From contig CALRGX010000011.1 of the NCBI GenBank assembly GCA_943358385.1, forward strand, positions 1 to 33,245: a DNA stretch of 33,245 nucleotides, in the 5' to 3' direction. The DNA comes from Parcubacteria group bacterium (lineage in GTDB: Bacteria; Patescibacteriota; Minisyncoccia; Phycocordibacterales; UBA2100). The translations under genes were made by a program, and so were the position numbers. Of this stretch, positions 17,257 through 26,408 are shown in pieces (the first letter of the stretch is position 1; every line of letters starts with the position of its first letter). The notes under the pieces were generated by a model that did not search any database, was not told the origin of the DNA, and worked only from the letters and a program-made list of their open reading frames with translations.

Positions 17257-17601
17257 CTAGCCGCGCAGTTCGTTTATAGTGCCTCCGATCAGCTGTGCAA
17301 TCGCCCACGCACCAAGTATCAGTATGGCGCCAATGACGACATACATGAAGTTATCACGTGCTTCGGTAATCTTGCCTTGATTTCCCTGCGCAGTGACAAA
17401 TTTGAATCCGGCATACACAATAAAAAGCGATATTATTGGCAGAGCAATGTACACGACCGCCCGCAAAAGGCCTTCGACGAATTCAGCGATCGTTTTGAAA
17501 CGCAAAGGACTCTCCAGAGTACTCCCGGCTGCAAAAAGGGTATAGGGCAGAAAAACTATGGTGAATACTGCAATTTGAATGGCCGTGAGTCTGAGGTTCA
17601 T
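17257..17601 (-). CDS. Small membrane protein, TrbC/VirB2-like (paralogue)
   Basis: Signal peptide, 'IVYAGFKFVTAQGNQGKITEARDNFMYVVIGAILILGAWAIAQLI'. Confidence 0.75.
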   Translation of the reverse strand: MNLRLTAIQIAVFTIVFLPYTLFAAGSTLESPLRFKTIAEFVEGLLRAVVYIALPIISLFIVYAGFKFVTAQGNQGKITEARDNFMYVVIGAILILGAWAIAQLIGGTINELRG

Positions 17602-17615
17602 AGACGCATGCGAAT

Positions 17616-18938
17616 TTATAGATTGACGAGCTCTAATAGAGCTTTGTCGCCTTCAAGTATAGCATCGCCCAAACGCAAGGCACCGGAGGTAACACCTTCA
17701 ATCATCCCTCGGAATACTTGTTCAGTTCGGATAGGATTTGGGTCATACCAGCCACGTGATATTAGTGCCGCATCGCGAAATACTGCATCCGCCGTCGAAG
17801 CTGTGGTACTTGCTGCATTTTCAATCAGGGCCTGCCGATTTGGTGAGGGAGTGCCGCGCACCGACGCAAGGAGCTGCGAAGGTGAAGCCGCCGCCAACAC
17901 AAATGCCACGAGGCGCGCGCCACCGACATTCAGTGACCCGCGTGGAATAGCAAAAGCTTGCATCTCAGCATACGTGACCGTCTTTCCACCACCACGAATC
18001 TGAGGAATGGGCGCAACTCCCAGATTCAGGTTTGGATTCTGTGAGCGCAACAGCCCCAACTCGCTGGCAAAACCTATGTAGAGAGCCACGTCCCCTGCCG
18101 CAAATGCGTCGCGCGAGTTGGGTAAAGAGCGATTCCATGAGTACGTTTTGCTCTTGCTTGGGTTAGCAAACTCGGTATAAAACCGCAGCGCACTCTGGGC
18201 TGGCTGCTGTGTTTTTTCGGCATTAGTAGAAGCGAGGCTCGGCACAATGCGCCCCTGCGAATCACGGTAGGTAATTTCGCCTCCCGCTTGGAGGATTAAC
18301 GCCGCAAGGATGTCTTTTGCGTGAGCCACGTTCTGGTACTCTCCAAACGCGATGACGCTTTTTTGGATATTATTTGCGTCATCACGTTTTGTGATGCGCT
18401 CGGCCAATGTGAAAAGTTCATCCCAGTACTGTGGCGCCAGCGCGTACCCAGCCGCAGCAACCATGTCTTTGTTCCAATACATAACGAGCGGGTCAACGGC
18501 AATAGGTATACCGAGCACTCCTTGATCAGTGAGGAAAAGGGACCCTTCGTCGATAAAACTATCCTCAAATGTTCGCCGCGGAAGATCTTCGTATGGAATC
18601 GGCAGCACCTTATCTGCATGCTGCACCAAATATTCCTGTGAAATTAGAATAAGATCGGGGCCACGACCACTCGCGATTGCGTTTGCTAAGTCATTATAGA
18701 AATTACGCGCGTCATGGCGCTCGTATGCCACCTGGGCCAGGCGGCGGTCGTCTTCTGCCATACTACTAATCACCTGCTCGAATGGTGCCTGGTCGAGTGT
18801 GCCCCAAATGAGTACCGGCCCCACCTCTTCAGTTGTGCCTCCCAAACCACCACCCAGTGCAAAAAAGAGTACGCCTCCCGCGCCCAAGAGCCCGAAGACA
18901 CCGAGGAGTATTAGTTGGAATGGGCTTGAAGTATTCAT
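17616..18938 (-). CDS. Extracellular solute-binding protein (family 1-like), N-terminal TM anchor
   Basis: 440 aa; 'GRGPDLILISQEYL', 'GIPIAVDPLVMYWNKDMVAAAG', 'WDELFTLAERIT'. Confidence 0.8.
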   Translation of the reverse strand: MNTSSPFQLILLGVFGLLGAGGVLFFALGGGLGGTTEEVGPVLIWGTLDQAPFEQVISSMAEDDRRLAQVAYERHDARNFYNDLANAIASGRGPDLILISQEYLVQHADKVLPIPYEDLPRRTFEDSFIDEGSLFLTDQGVLGIPIAVDPLVMYWNKDMVAAAGYALAPQYWDELFTLAERITKRDDANNIQKSVIAFGEYQNVAHAKDILAALILQAGGEITYRDSQGRIVPSLASTNAEKTQQPAQSALRFYTEFANPSKSKTYSWNRSLPNSRDAFAAGDVALYIGFASELGLLRSQNPNLNLGVAPIPQIRGGGKTVTYAEMQAFAIPRGSLNVGGARLVAFVLAAASPSQLLASVRGTPSPNRQALIENAASTTASTADAVFRDAALISRGWYDPNPIRTEQVFRGMIEGVTSGALRLGDAILEGDKALLELVNL

Positions 18939-18940
18939 AG

Positions 18941-19582
18941 TTAAGAAACAGGCCGCAAGAGGAGGCCGTAGTGATGTGCACCTGCAGCAAACTCATTCAT
19001 AAGGGTAAACCCAGCCATGCGGGCAAGCTCAAGCGCTGCTTCTTTCTGTACCACATCACTTTTCGTAGGCCCCATGCCTGAATATGATTCCGACCAATCG
19101 ATTATAGCCAGTTTCCCGGCAGGTTTCAGGATACGGCGCGCTTCATGCAATGCTCCAGATTTATTCTCCAACTGAAACAGCGCGTTCGAAATAATGACCA
19201 CATCCACCAAACAATCGGCAATGCGCGACCCATGCGGAAGCTCGAAATCTCCCCAGATAATCTCGACATTATCCAAATGCTCCTGAGTCGCCGTGTTTTT
19301 GATGCGTGTCAGCAAATCTTTCTGCACCTCAACGGCATACACTTTTCCATGCGCACCCACCGTGCGCGCCGCGGCCAACGTGTAGGCACCAGAGCCTGCG
19401 CCAAAGTCGGCAATTTTCATGCCGCCTTGCAAACCAATAGCGAGAATATTTTCCACTGGGTTAGCGAAGCCTGCCATAGAGGCGACGTCGTCTTGGGCGC
19501 GCTTTCGCGCGATATCATCCGTTTGTACTGATGTCTTTGGCTGAGCAACACCAGCGATACCGCTCAAGTCGCGCATTTGCAT
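18941..19582 (-). CDS. Class I SAM-dependent methyltransferase
   Basis: 'IADFGAGSGAYTLAAARTV', 'VYAVEVQ', 'VDVVIISNALFQLENKSGALHEARRILKPAGKLAIIDW'. Confidence 0.85.
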   Translation of the reverse strand: MQMRDLSGIAGVAQPKTSVQTDDIARKRAQDDVASMAGFANPVENILAIGLQGGMKIADFGAGSGAYTLAAARTVGAHGKVYAVEVQKDLLTRIKNTATQEHLDNVEIIWGDFELPHGSRIADCLVDVVIISNALFQLENKSGALHEARRILKPAGKLAIIDWSESYSGMGPTKSDVVQKEAALELARMAGFTLMNEFAAGAHHYGLLLRPVS

Positions 19583-19769
19583 GTTGCTTAGTATAGCGCA
19601 TCCTCTATGCAAAACTTTTTGCACGGGGGAAAACATGGTGCGTTTAGGCAGCTATCTGGTGAGCAGGAGGTACTCACGGGAACACGTGATCCATCCCGTA
19701 GCTTGCATAGGATTTGGTTTACTGCTTTCATTATCACAGAGGGTAACCACTGGAGTCGGAGGAAACAAA

Positions 19770-20000
19770 ATGCCGAAGGAAAAAAGCATTATTGGTTACG
19801 ACTATGGTGCACCGCAAACACGAATACCGGGTGAGACTGGCTACTACGCGCCGCACGTCACGACCGCATACAACGACTGTACTACCGACGTTGAGGAGTT
19901 GCCTTTTTTCAAAGGGAAAGAGGCCGACGCGCTCGAAATAGCGCGCAAGCGATACCAGGAAGTCATCGATCAGGCCTCAACTCTCATGGCGGCAGAGTGA
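19770..20000 (+). CDS. Hypothetical protein
   Basis: RBS ggagtcggagga before ATG; 76 aa; followed by hairpin. Confidence 0.6.
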   Translation: MPKEKSIIGYDYGAPQTRIPGETGYYAPHVTTAYNDCTTDVEELPFFKGKEADALEIARKRYQEVIDQASTLMAAE

Positions 20001-20015
20001 GCTGACAACAAGTAG

Positions 20016-20039
20016 TACGCCGCACGTTAGTGCGGCGTA
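20016..20039 (+). terminator. Hairpin tacgccgcac-gtta-gtgcggcgta
   Basis: 10-bp perfect stem after the 20000 stop. Confidence 0.65.
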
Positions 20040-20056
20040 TGTCTGTGCATGTAGTA

Positions 20057-20087
20057 GACCGCCCGCAAGCTTTGCTTACGGGCGGTC
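20057..20087. terminator. Hairpin gaccgcccgcaagc...gcttacgggcggtc
   Basis: Strong near-perfect stem. Confidence 0.55.
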
Positions 20088-20282
20088 GAGTCGTCACTTA
20101 TACAGCTGAATGACGATGCGTGGATTACGATACCCCGTCACCAGACAACTGTCGATGCCCGTACGCTCATGGAATCGGGGAGTTCCATCCGCGGCCGGAA
20201 GAGAGATCGTTGAGTAGGCAAGGATTCGCGATGGAGCAAACTTTTGTCGTGCATGGATCTCGTTATTAGAATACGTCGAGGA

Positions 20283-20307
20283 CGCCCGTCCACATGGTGG
20301 ACGGGCG
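20283..20307. repeat. Hairpin cgcccgtccac-atg-gtggacgggcg
   Basis: 11-bp perfect stem. Confidence 0.7.
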
Positions 20308-20575
20308 CAAAAAAGTGATTGTGCGGGCACTAACGAGACAAATACCAAATGGTCGCATCGCTGACCGTAAACACCGCGCGTCGATTGAGGCGCCGCCTCT
20401 TCCAGTGTTCACCGACACTGGCCAGCAACTTTCTAGACCAATCCAGAACGCGCGGGAACATGTGGGCGAATTCTTTTAGCATTCACTTCTCCATGAGAAA
20501 AGCACACGCTTTCATTCCGTGAGCCAGGGACGACTATAATATGCCCGCAAGATATCGTCGAGCGTTATAAAGGAG

Positions 20576-23074
20576 TTATTCTTCAACTTTCCCGCCTTCG
20601 AGTGCTACACACGCAGCAATCTTGTCCCCTTCGCGCAGCTTCATAACGCGCACGCCCTGTGTCTGGCGACCGAGTACTGACACTTCTTCAAACGACGTGC
20701 GAATGACCTGGCCTTTTTGTGATACGGCGACAATTTCTTCAGAGCCATCCACCACAGAAGCCGCCATCAATTCACCCGTCTTTCCAGTGACCTGCGCAGT
20801 CTTGATACCTGAGCCACCGCGACCTTGAGTCTTGTATTCTTTTAGTGGCGTGCGCTTGCCATATCCATTAGTAGATATAACGAAGAGTTCAGCTTTTTCT
20901 TTGTCTTTTCCAATGACGCCAACACCAATAATGTAGTCGCCTTTGCCCAGTTTCATACCGCGCACACCTGCAGCATTTCGGCCCATAGAACGCACGTCTT
21001 TTTCTGCAAAGCGGATTGATTGTCCCTTGGCGGTCACTACGATGACATCGTCACCTTTGCGTACAAATCGTGCAGAGATAAGCTCGTCGCCTTTGTCCAG
21101 TGTGATCGCAATCAAGCCAGAGCGGCGGACGGCGTGGAACTGATCGGCGTCTGTTTTCTTTACGGTGCCATTTCGTGTCACCAGCATCAATGCAAGTCCT
21201 TCTGCAGCTTTTGCCGTAGGCGGCATGCACAGCATCGAGGTGACATTTTCTTCCTGCTCGACTGAGAGGAAGTTCATGATTGATTTGCCGCGAGTGGCGC
21301 GCTTCCCTTCCGGCATTTCGTACATTTTTATTTGGTATGCTTTTCCTTTATCCGAGAAGAACAGCACATCATTGTGCGTCGATGCAGTGAGGAATTGCGT
21401 CACAAAATCCTCCTCTTTTGTATTCAAATCAACGACGCCTACCCCGCCTCGTTTCTGGCGGCGATACTCGCTCGGGTTCGTGCGCTTGATGTAGCCTCCC
21501 TGAGTCAAGACGAGCACATTCTCTTCATCTACTACCAAGTCTTCGGGCTTCAATTCCTTCAGCTCGCGCTTCATGATTTTGGTGCGACGGTTGTCACCGT
21601 ACTTCTCGGCAATCTCGCTGATCTCGTCACGAATGAGCTTCATCATTTTTTTGTCGCTCTTCAAGAGGGACTCCAGATACTCGATTTCTGCCTGCACTTC
21701 TTTCAACTCATCTTCAATCTTCTTGCGCTCAAGGCCGGCAAGCTTTTGCAAGCGCATTTCAAGAATTGCCACCGCCTGGCGCTCAGAGAATTTAAACGTC
21801 TTCATCAGCGCAAGTTTGGCGTCTTCAACGGTGCGCGACTTCCTAATGAGGGCGATGATTTCATCAATGTGATCGAGCGCTTTCTTGAGTCCGAGCAAAA
21901 TATGCTCGCGATCTTTTGCTTTGTTTAAATCAAACTGCGTGCGCTTCGTCACCACGTCTTTGCGGTGACCTACGTATGCTTCGAGTATTGATTTCAGCGA
22001 AAGCGTCTGTGGTACGCCTTCTACGAGTGCGACCATGTTGTAGTGGAAAGTCTCTTCAAGCTGAGTGTGTTTATAGAGAGCATTGAGGACGGTCTGAGGG
22101 TGACCACTGCCTTTGAGCTCGATCACGATGCGAATGTCGTCCGTGGATTCATCGCGTGCGTCTCGGATGCCTTCTACTTTCTTGTCGTTTACCAAATCTG
22201 CAATGCGCTGCAAAAGATCCGCCTTATTCACGCGGAATGGAATCGAGGTGATGACAATTTGGAAATCACCTTTCTTACCTTCGACAATTTCGGCTTCACC
22301 ACGCACCAATACACCACCGCGTCCCGTAGAGTATGCGTGGTTGATGTCTTTCTGGTTAAACGCGATACATCCTGTAGGGAAATCAGGCCCTTGAACAAAT
22401 TGCAGCAAATCATCGGTCGTCGCTTTAGGTTCGTCAATCAGATGCTGCGCCGCTGCACAGAGCTCGCGCAGGTTATGCGGCGGAATGTTGGTGGCCATAC
22501 CCACGGCGATACCAAGAGTTCCATTCAATAGAAGGTTGGGTGCAGCAGCGGGGAGCACTGTTGGTTCTTTTTCAGTGTTGTCGTAGTTAGGGACAAAACT
22601 GACGGTCTCTCTCTCGATGTCTTTCAGCATTTCTCCGCCAAGGCGTGACATTTTTGCCTCTGTGTAACGCATCGCGGCCGCATTATCACCGTCGATTGAG
22701 CCGAAGTTTCCCTGGCCAATCACCAACGGATAGCGCATCACAAACGGCTGCGCCATTTTTACCATTGACTCATATATCGCCGAGTCACCGTGCGGGTGCA
22801 GTTTACCCATCACCTCACCCACTACCGTTGCTGATTTACGGGTCTTGGCGCCGGAGCTGAGCCCCAACTTTCCCATCGTATAGAGAATACGACGGTGTAC
22901 CGGCTTCAAACCGTCGCGCACATCGGGCAGCGCGCGGTCGGTAATAACCGACATAGCGTAGTTGATGTACGCTTCACGCATTTCCTGCGTAATGTTTCGT
23001 TGGGTTATGTGGCCATGCACTACTTCGCGTGCTTCTCCACTTCCGTCGCGACTTGCATCTTTTCTGGCTGCCAT
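20576..23074 (-). CDS. gyrA: DNA gyrase subunit A
   Basis: 832 aa; '[23 protein letters not shown]', '[21 protein letters not shown]', '[23 protein letters not shown]', GyrA-box-like QKRGGVG. Confidence 0.96.
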   Translation of the reverse strand: MAARKDASRDGSGEAREVVHGHITQRNITQEMREAYINYAMSVITDRALPDVRDGLKPVHRRILYTMGKLGLSSGAKTRKSATVVGEVMGKLHPHGDSAIYESMVKMAQPFVMRYPLVIGQGNFGSIDGDNAAAMRYTEAKMSRLGGEMLKDIERETVSFVPNYDNTEKEPTVLPAAAPNLLLNGTLGIAVGMATNIPPHNLRELCAAAQHLIDEPKATTDDLLQFVQGPDFPTGCIAFNQKDINHAYSTGRGGVLVRGEAEIVEGKKGDFQIVITSIPFRVNKADLLQRIADLVNDKKVEGIRDARDESTDDIRIVIELKGSGHPQTVLNALYKHTQLEETFHYNMVALVEGVPQTLSLKSILEAYVGHRKDVVTKRTQFDLNKAKDREHILLGLKKALDHIDEIIALIRKSRTVEDAKLALMKTFKFSERQAVAILEMRLQKLAGLERKKIEDELKEVQAEIEYLESLLKSDKKMMKLIRDEISEIAEKYGDNRRTKIMKRELKELKPEDLVVDEENVLVLTQGGYIKRTNPSEYRRQKRGGVGVVDLNTKEEDFVTQFLTASTHNDVLFFSDKGKAYQIKMYEMPEGKRATRGKSIMNFLSVEQEENVTSMLCMPPTAKAAEGLALMLVTRNGTVKKTDADQFHAVRRSGLIAITLDKGDELISARFVRKGDDVIVVTAKGQSIRFAEKDVRSMGRNAAGVRGMKLGKGDYIIGVGVIGKDKEKAELFVISTNGYGKRTPLKEYKTQGRGGSGIKTAQVTGKTGELMAASVVDGSEEIVAVSQKGQVIRTSFEEVSVLGRQTQGVRVMKLREGDKIAACVALEGGKVEE

Positions 23075-23125
23075 AGCGGGGGCATTATAGCATGGCCGTT
23101 TCCAGAAAACACCCCAGGGGAAGGG

Positions 23126-23533
23126 CTAGAAACCGGAGTTGTCTGCCGAGGAATCGTCCGCAAAATCGCTTTTGGGGACGGGTGTCGATGTGGCAAGGAC
23201 GGTGACGGCACCAACGGTAACATCCTCAGATGGTGCGAGCTGCCCTACCGCAGCAACCTGTGCATTAAATTCTGCGTATTGTGTGACGGTGTCGTCATAA
23301 CGATCCGAGAAATCTTCTGTAGCGTTTTTTACCATTGCAGCAGGATTTTCATAACCCTCTCCAGTAGCAGCATTGCGTGCAGCGCGAACACGCGCGTCGT
23401 CTTGAATACCGCGAATGAAAAAGGTCGCCCACACGAAAAAAATTACGACGGCAATCGTGCCAGCTATGAGGCCGGCAAAAGCAGCGCGATCCTCCTTGGG
23501 TCGCTCCTTTAAATCAGCAATGAGCTGTTTCAT
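23126..23533 (-). CDS. Hypothetical single-pass membrane protein
   Basis: 135 aa with one TM, low-complexity C-terminus. Confidence 0.65.
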   Translation of the reverse strand: MKQLIADLKERPKEDRAAFAGLIAGTIAVVIFFVWATFFIRGIQDDARVRAARNAATGEGYENPAAMVKNATEDFSDRYDDTVTQYAEFNAQVAAVGQLAPSEDVTVGAVTVLATSTPVPKSDFADDSSADNSGF

Positions 23534-23579
23534 ATATAAATACTACCATGCACCTTTTACGCCACAGTGCGCACGTCGG

Positions 23580-24212
23580 CTACGATTGCAGGACAACCAC
23601 TTCACCACTCTTCCCTGCGATATCTTTAGACTTGATGGTCAGCTTATCAACTGCTTTCGTATCTTCCGCACCCGCTTCTTTCAGAAAGCGCTTTAGTGCG
23701 TCTTTCTCTCCAATCTCACCAAAGTGAATCGGGATAATGATTTTGGGCTCGAGCGCAACCGCAATTTTGTGGGCCTGTGCAGCATCGAGCACGCCAAACC
23801 CACCGATGGGAACGAAGAGCACATCGATAGATTCCAAATCTTCAGTTACTTCAGGGGGGAGCTTTGTGTCATCGAGTGCACCAAGGTACACAATCTGCAT
23901 ACCATCGAATTCCAATGAGTACACCGTGTTGTACCACTCCACCTCATCGTAGTGTGATTTTGTACCGTAGCCCGCAGCAAAGATGGATGCCACCTCGTAC
24001 TCCCCTGGACCTTTTATGACAAATGCCTGGCGCTCTCCTCGTGAGCAAAGTTCCGAACCATTCATGTCGGGATGATTCAGCGACACAAAGCACACATCAG
24101 TGCCGAATGAGGGGCCTTTGAGTTTAGATTCCTTTGAAATGGGATTGAACGCGAGCACGGTGTCTCCTGCTTGCAGTTTAATGAATTCTCCGCCGTGGTA
24201 GGTGATGATCAT
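23580..24212 (-). CDS. MBL-fold (UlaG-like) protein with degenerate metal-binding motif
   Basis: 'MIITYHGGEFIKLQAGDTVLAFNP', 'VIKGPGEYEV', 'VLFVPIGG', 'IIPIHFGE'. Confidence 0.75.
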   Translation of the reverse strand: MIITYHGGEFIKLQAGDTVLAFNPISKESKLKGPSFGTDVCFVSLNHPDMNGSELCSRGERQAFVIKGPGEYEVASIFAAGYGTKSHYDEVEWYNTVYSLEFDGMQIVYLGALDDTKLPPEVTEDLESIDVLFVPIGGFGVLDAAQAHKIAVALEPKIIIPIHFGEIGEKDALKRFLKEAGAEDTKAVDKLTIKSKDIAGKSGEVVVLQS

Positions 24213-24380
24213 GGGCGCATTCTACACTGCTCAATTCGATTGTGCGACCTAACGTATTCCCCACACATGCCTTGCACACATAAGCACCACCTGCTACATT
24301 CCCCGTTATCGTCATTCAAAGAGGGATGATGGTAGCGGGCACAAAGCGCCCGTTTGGAAACGGACCTACAGGAGGAGCTT

Positions 24381-24515
24381 ATGCTCATTCACGGACCGCC
24401 TCACACGTTCTGTGGCATACCCCGACCGCATTGGTCGCGCATGCCATTCAGCACGGCTCGCGCTGAAATCGTCCGGTCGCGGACGACAGAGCGCACGCAG
24501 GCCATCCGCCGGTGA
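24381..24515 (+). CDS. 44-aa Arg-rich small ORF MLIHGPPHTFCGIPRPHWSRMPFSTARAEIVRSRTTERTQAIRR
   Basis: Strong SD aggaggagctt-ATG; codons read manually. Confidence 0.45.
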   Translation: MLIHGPPHTFCGIPRPHWSRMPFSTARAEIVRSRTTERTQAIRR

Positions 24516-24540
24516 TGCAGTCGCCGACCTAGGAGGTTCT

Positions 24541-24573
24541 ATGCCGAATCGCCCCGGGCTGAAGGCCAGGTAA
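24541..24573 (+). CDS. 10-aa micro-ORF MPNRPGLKAR
   Basis: Strong SD taggaggttct-ATG; followed by terminator. Confidence 0.3.
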   Translation: MPNRPGLKAR

Positions 24574-24631
24574 GCGAGAACGCTGACATTGTGCGAGTTC
24601 GACAACAAGCACTACTGCCAGCGTCGCAACC

Positions 24632-24660
24632 GACCCCGCGGACCAAAAATCCGCGGGGTC
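24632..24660 (+). terminator. Hairpin gaccccgcgga...tccgcggggtc then accttttt
   Basis: 11-bp stem plus T-run. Confidence 0.8.
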
Positions 24661-24770
24661 ACCTTTTTATACTCAATGCAAGTTGCTCAGTGCATACAAT
24701 GCATATTTCTGTGCGAAAATATTCTTAGTTTGTTCCTTAGTGCACTCGATTCAAGCATGAAGGTGACCTA

Positions 24771-25127
24771 GTGACACACCAGCGACCAACGCCATATGAA
24801 GAGACTCGCCCGTGGGGAAAGTTTCGCCAATTCACGAAGGGCGATCCGACGACAGTGAAAGTAATTACGGTCTCACACGGAAAAAAGTTGAGTTTGCAAT
24901 CGCATCGTCTACGCAGCGAATTCTGGCGAGTACTCCAAGGCTCAGTTTTGATTACACTCGGCACTACGCAGCATCGCGCCTATGCTGGCGATGAATTCTG
25001 GATTCCTGTAGGCACTGTGCATCGCCTCGAAGGCTTGGGCGAGAAGAACGAAGTCCTCGAGATTTCATTTGGCACCTTTGACGAAGACGATATTATCCGA
25101 CACGAAGACGATTGGAATCGTACGTAG
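24771..25127 (+). CDS. Mannose-6-phosphate isomerase type II-like cupin (GTG start)
   Basis: 'RPWGKFRQF', 'KVITVSHGKKLSLQSHRLRSEFWRVLQGSVLITLG', 'IPVGTVHRLEG', 'VLEISFGTFDEDDIIRHEDDWNR'. Confidence 0.88.
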   Translation: MTHQRPTPYEETRPWGKFRQFTKGDPTTVKVITVSHGKKLSLQSHRLRSEFWRVLQGSVLITLGTTQHRAYAGDEFWIPVGTVHRLEGLGEKNEVLEISFGTFDEDDIIRHEDDWNRT

Positions 25128-25164
25128 TCATTCGGTGCGGAACGAAACAACATGTCCATGTATT

Positions 25165-25185
25165 GCCCCGCGCACCGCGCGGGGC
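25165..25185 (+). terminator. Hairpin gccccgcgc-acc-gcgcggggc
   Basis: 9-bp GC stem after the cupin gene. Confidence 0.65.
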
Positions 25186-25202
25186 CCTCTTGTGAGGTCA
25201 TT

Positions 25203-25226
25203 TTATAAAGGACCGACCTTTATAAT
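25203..25226 (+). promoter_or_regulatory. Inverted repeat ttataaagg-accga-cctttataa overlapping TATAAT (-10, 25221-25226)
   Basis: Perfect 9-bp arms; ATG of a 31-aa ORF begins at 25232. Confidence 0.5.
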
Positions 25227-25231
25227 TGAAT

Positions 25232-25327
25232 ATGATCAACTTGTTCGTGCGGCTCTTGGCTCGCACGGGCCAGCTGGCTCCTGAGGTCGCGTCGACAGTT
25301 GGTGAAGTGGTCGGCGAAGCGCTGTAA
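25232..25327 (+). CDS. 31-aa micro-ORF MINLFVRLLARTGQLAPEVASTVGEVVGEAL (leaderless candidate)
   Basis: Between a -10-like box and a terminator. Confidence 0.4.
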   Translation: MINLFVRLLARTGQLAPEVASTVGEVVGEAL

Positions 25328-25353
25328 CAGGCGCGACTCTACCTGACAAACCG

Positions 25354-25380
25354 GACCCTCGCAGCGATGCTGCGAGGGTC
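25354..25380 (+). terminator. Hairpin gaccctcgcagc-gat-gctgcgagggtc
   Basis: 12-bp perfect stem followed by tctttg. Confidence 0.75.
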
Positions 25381-25509
25381 TCTTTGTGAAAGTTAGTACG
25401 AGCACAGCATGCCAGCCATGACCCATTTCGTCTTAGTACTTCAAATGAGGCATTGAAGTTTATCCCTGGAGGGACTGTCTGCACCATGAATTCATATTCT
25501 TCTACCAAC

Positions 25510-25537
25510 TTGATTTAGCATTCTTTCGTGCTAAAAT
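25510..25537 (+). promoter_or_regulatory. Promoter TTGATT-16-TAAAAT with inverted repeat TAGCA-N8-TGCTA in the spacer
   Basis: Read directly upstream of the HicB/HicA-like pair. Confidence 0.5.
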
Positions 25538-25624
25538 GGAACTTAAATTAGTGGTGTTTGATTACTCACATTTGGACCAAAAAGGTGGCTCTGTACAGAC
25601 AGAAGCGTGCTTAAATTAAACTAT

Positions 25625-25933
25625 ATGGAAAAAAAGAAAAACAACTTTGCCAACCTCTTCGGCAACAACCCAAATATTTCACTTGAAGAGCGCGATCGTG
25701 TAGTCGCCGCAATTGAGCAAATCGGGGGACTAACCTTCAAAGTTTCGAAGCACGAAGCTGGTTGGACTGCACAATGTAATGAAGTTAGTTCAATATTGGC
25801 AGGGAGCACGAACCCACGACCTACAATTCAGGAGATTGAGATGGAGATACGAGATGCAATTTTCGCTGCATTTAACGTGAGGACCAACACGCGAATCGAG
25901 GCCAGGGGCGCTTTCGAGTACTCATTTGCATAG
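25625..25933 (+). CDS. Small protein, possible HicB-like antitoxin
   Basis: 'LTFKVSKHEAGWTAQCNEVSSILAGSTNPRPTIQEIEMEIRDAIFAAF' resembles the partial RNase H-like HicB pattern. Confidence 0.45.
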   Translation: MEKKKNNFANLFGNNPNISLEERDRVVAAIEQIGGLTFKVSKHEAGWTAQCNEVSSILAGSTNPRPTIQEIEMEIRDAIFAAFNVRTNTRIEARGAFEYSFA

Positions 25934-25951
25934 CTTGAAACAACCTGTTGT

Positions 25952-26263
25952 ATGGCAAACAACATAAAACGGAAACAACTGTATGCGCGTTTGGGTGACA
26001 TTAGGAAAACGGATGATTGGGCACGAGCTGCTGTAAAGCTTGGCCTCGACCTCGGAGAGCGCAATGGTACCTCTCATTATCTGACAATTCGTGACCCACA
26101 AAATAAAAATCACGCCGACGTGCGTAGTTTAGTCCAGACGGTTCAGCATAATTTGTACAAAGAAGCGAACCAACAGATATTTAAGGGATTATTGCGTTTT
26201 GGTTTAGAAAAGGGCCTGTACGAAGAAGACAACATCTGGCGCGCCTTAAAAATGCTTAAGTAG
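25952..26263 (+). CDS. Small protein, possible HicA-like toxin
   Basis: 'WARAAVKLGLDLGERNGTSHYLTIRDP' resembles HicA 'G-SHhxhr.P'; 18 nt after the upstream gene. Confidence 0.45.
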   Translation: MANNIKRKQLYARLGDIRKTDDWARAAVKLGLDLGERNGTSHYLTIRDPQNKNHADVRSLVQTVQHNLYKEANQQIFKGLLRFGLEKGLYEEDNIWRALKMLK

Positions 26264-26408
26264 GCCCTCTAACTGCTCGGCGCCTTGCCTCTCTTTCCCC
26301 TCTCCTATATAGTGCCTCAATGCCTTATAAACCCCGTGAATGGCTAACCCGCAGTGCTCCGCAAAGGAACGGAAGCAAGAGCCTGCGAACCTGACACACA
26401 AAAACACT

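Noticed and set aside
20094-20348. 84-aa minus ORF downstream-facing hairpin 20057-20087
   Set aside because: Its predicted start lies across a strong palindrome (20283-20307), with no RBS or recognisable motif; not supported enough to list as CDS.
21332-22531. Long + strand ORFs opposite gyrA
   Set aside because: Antisense to well-conserved gyrA codons; no independent evidence.
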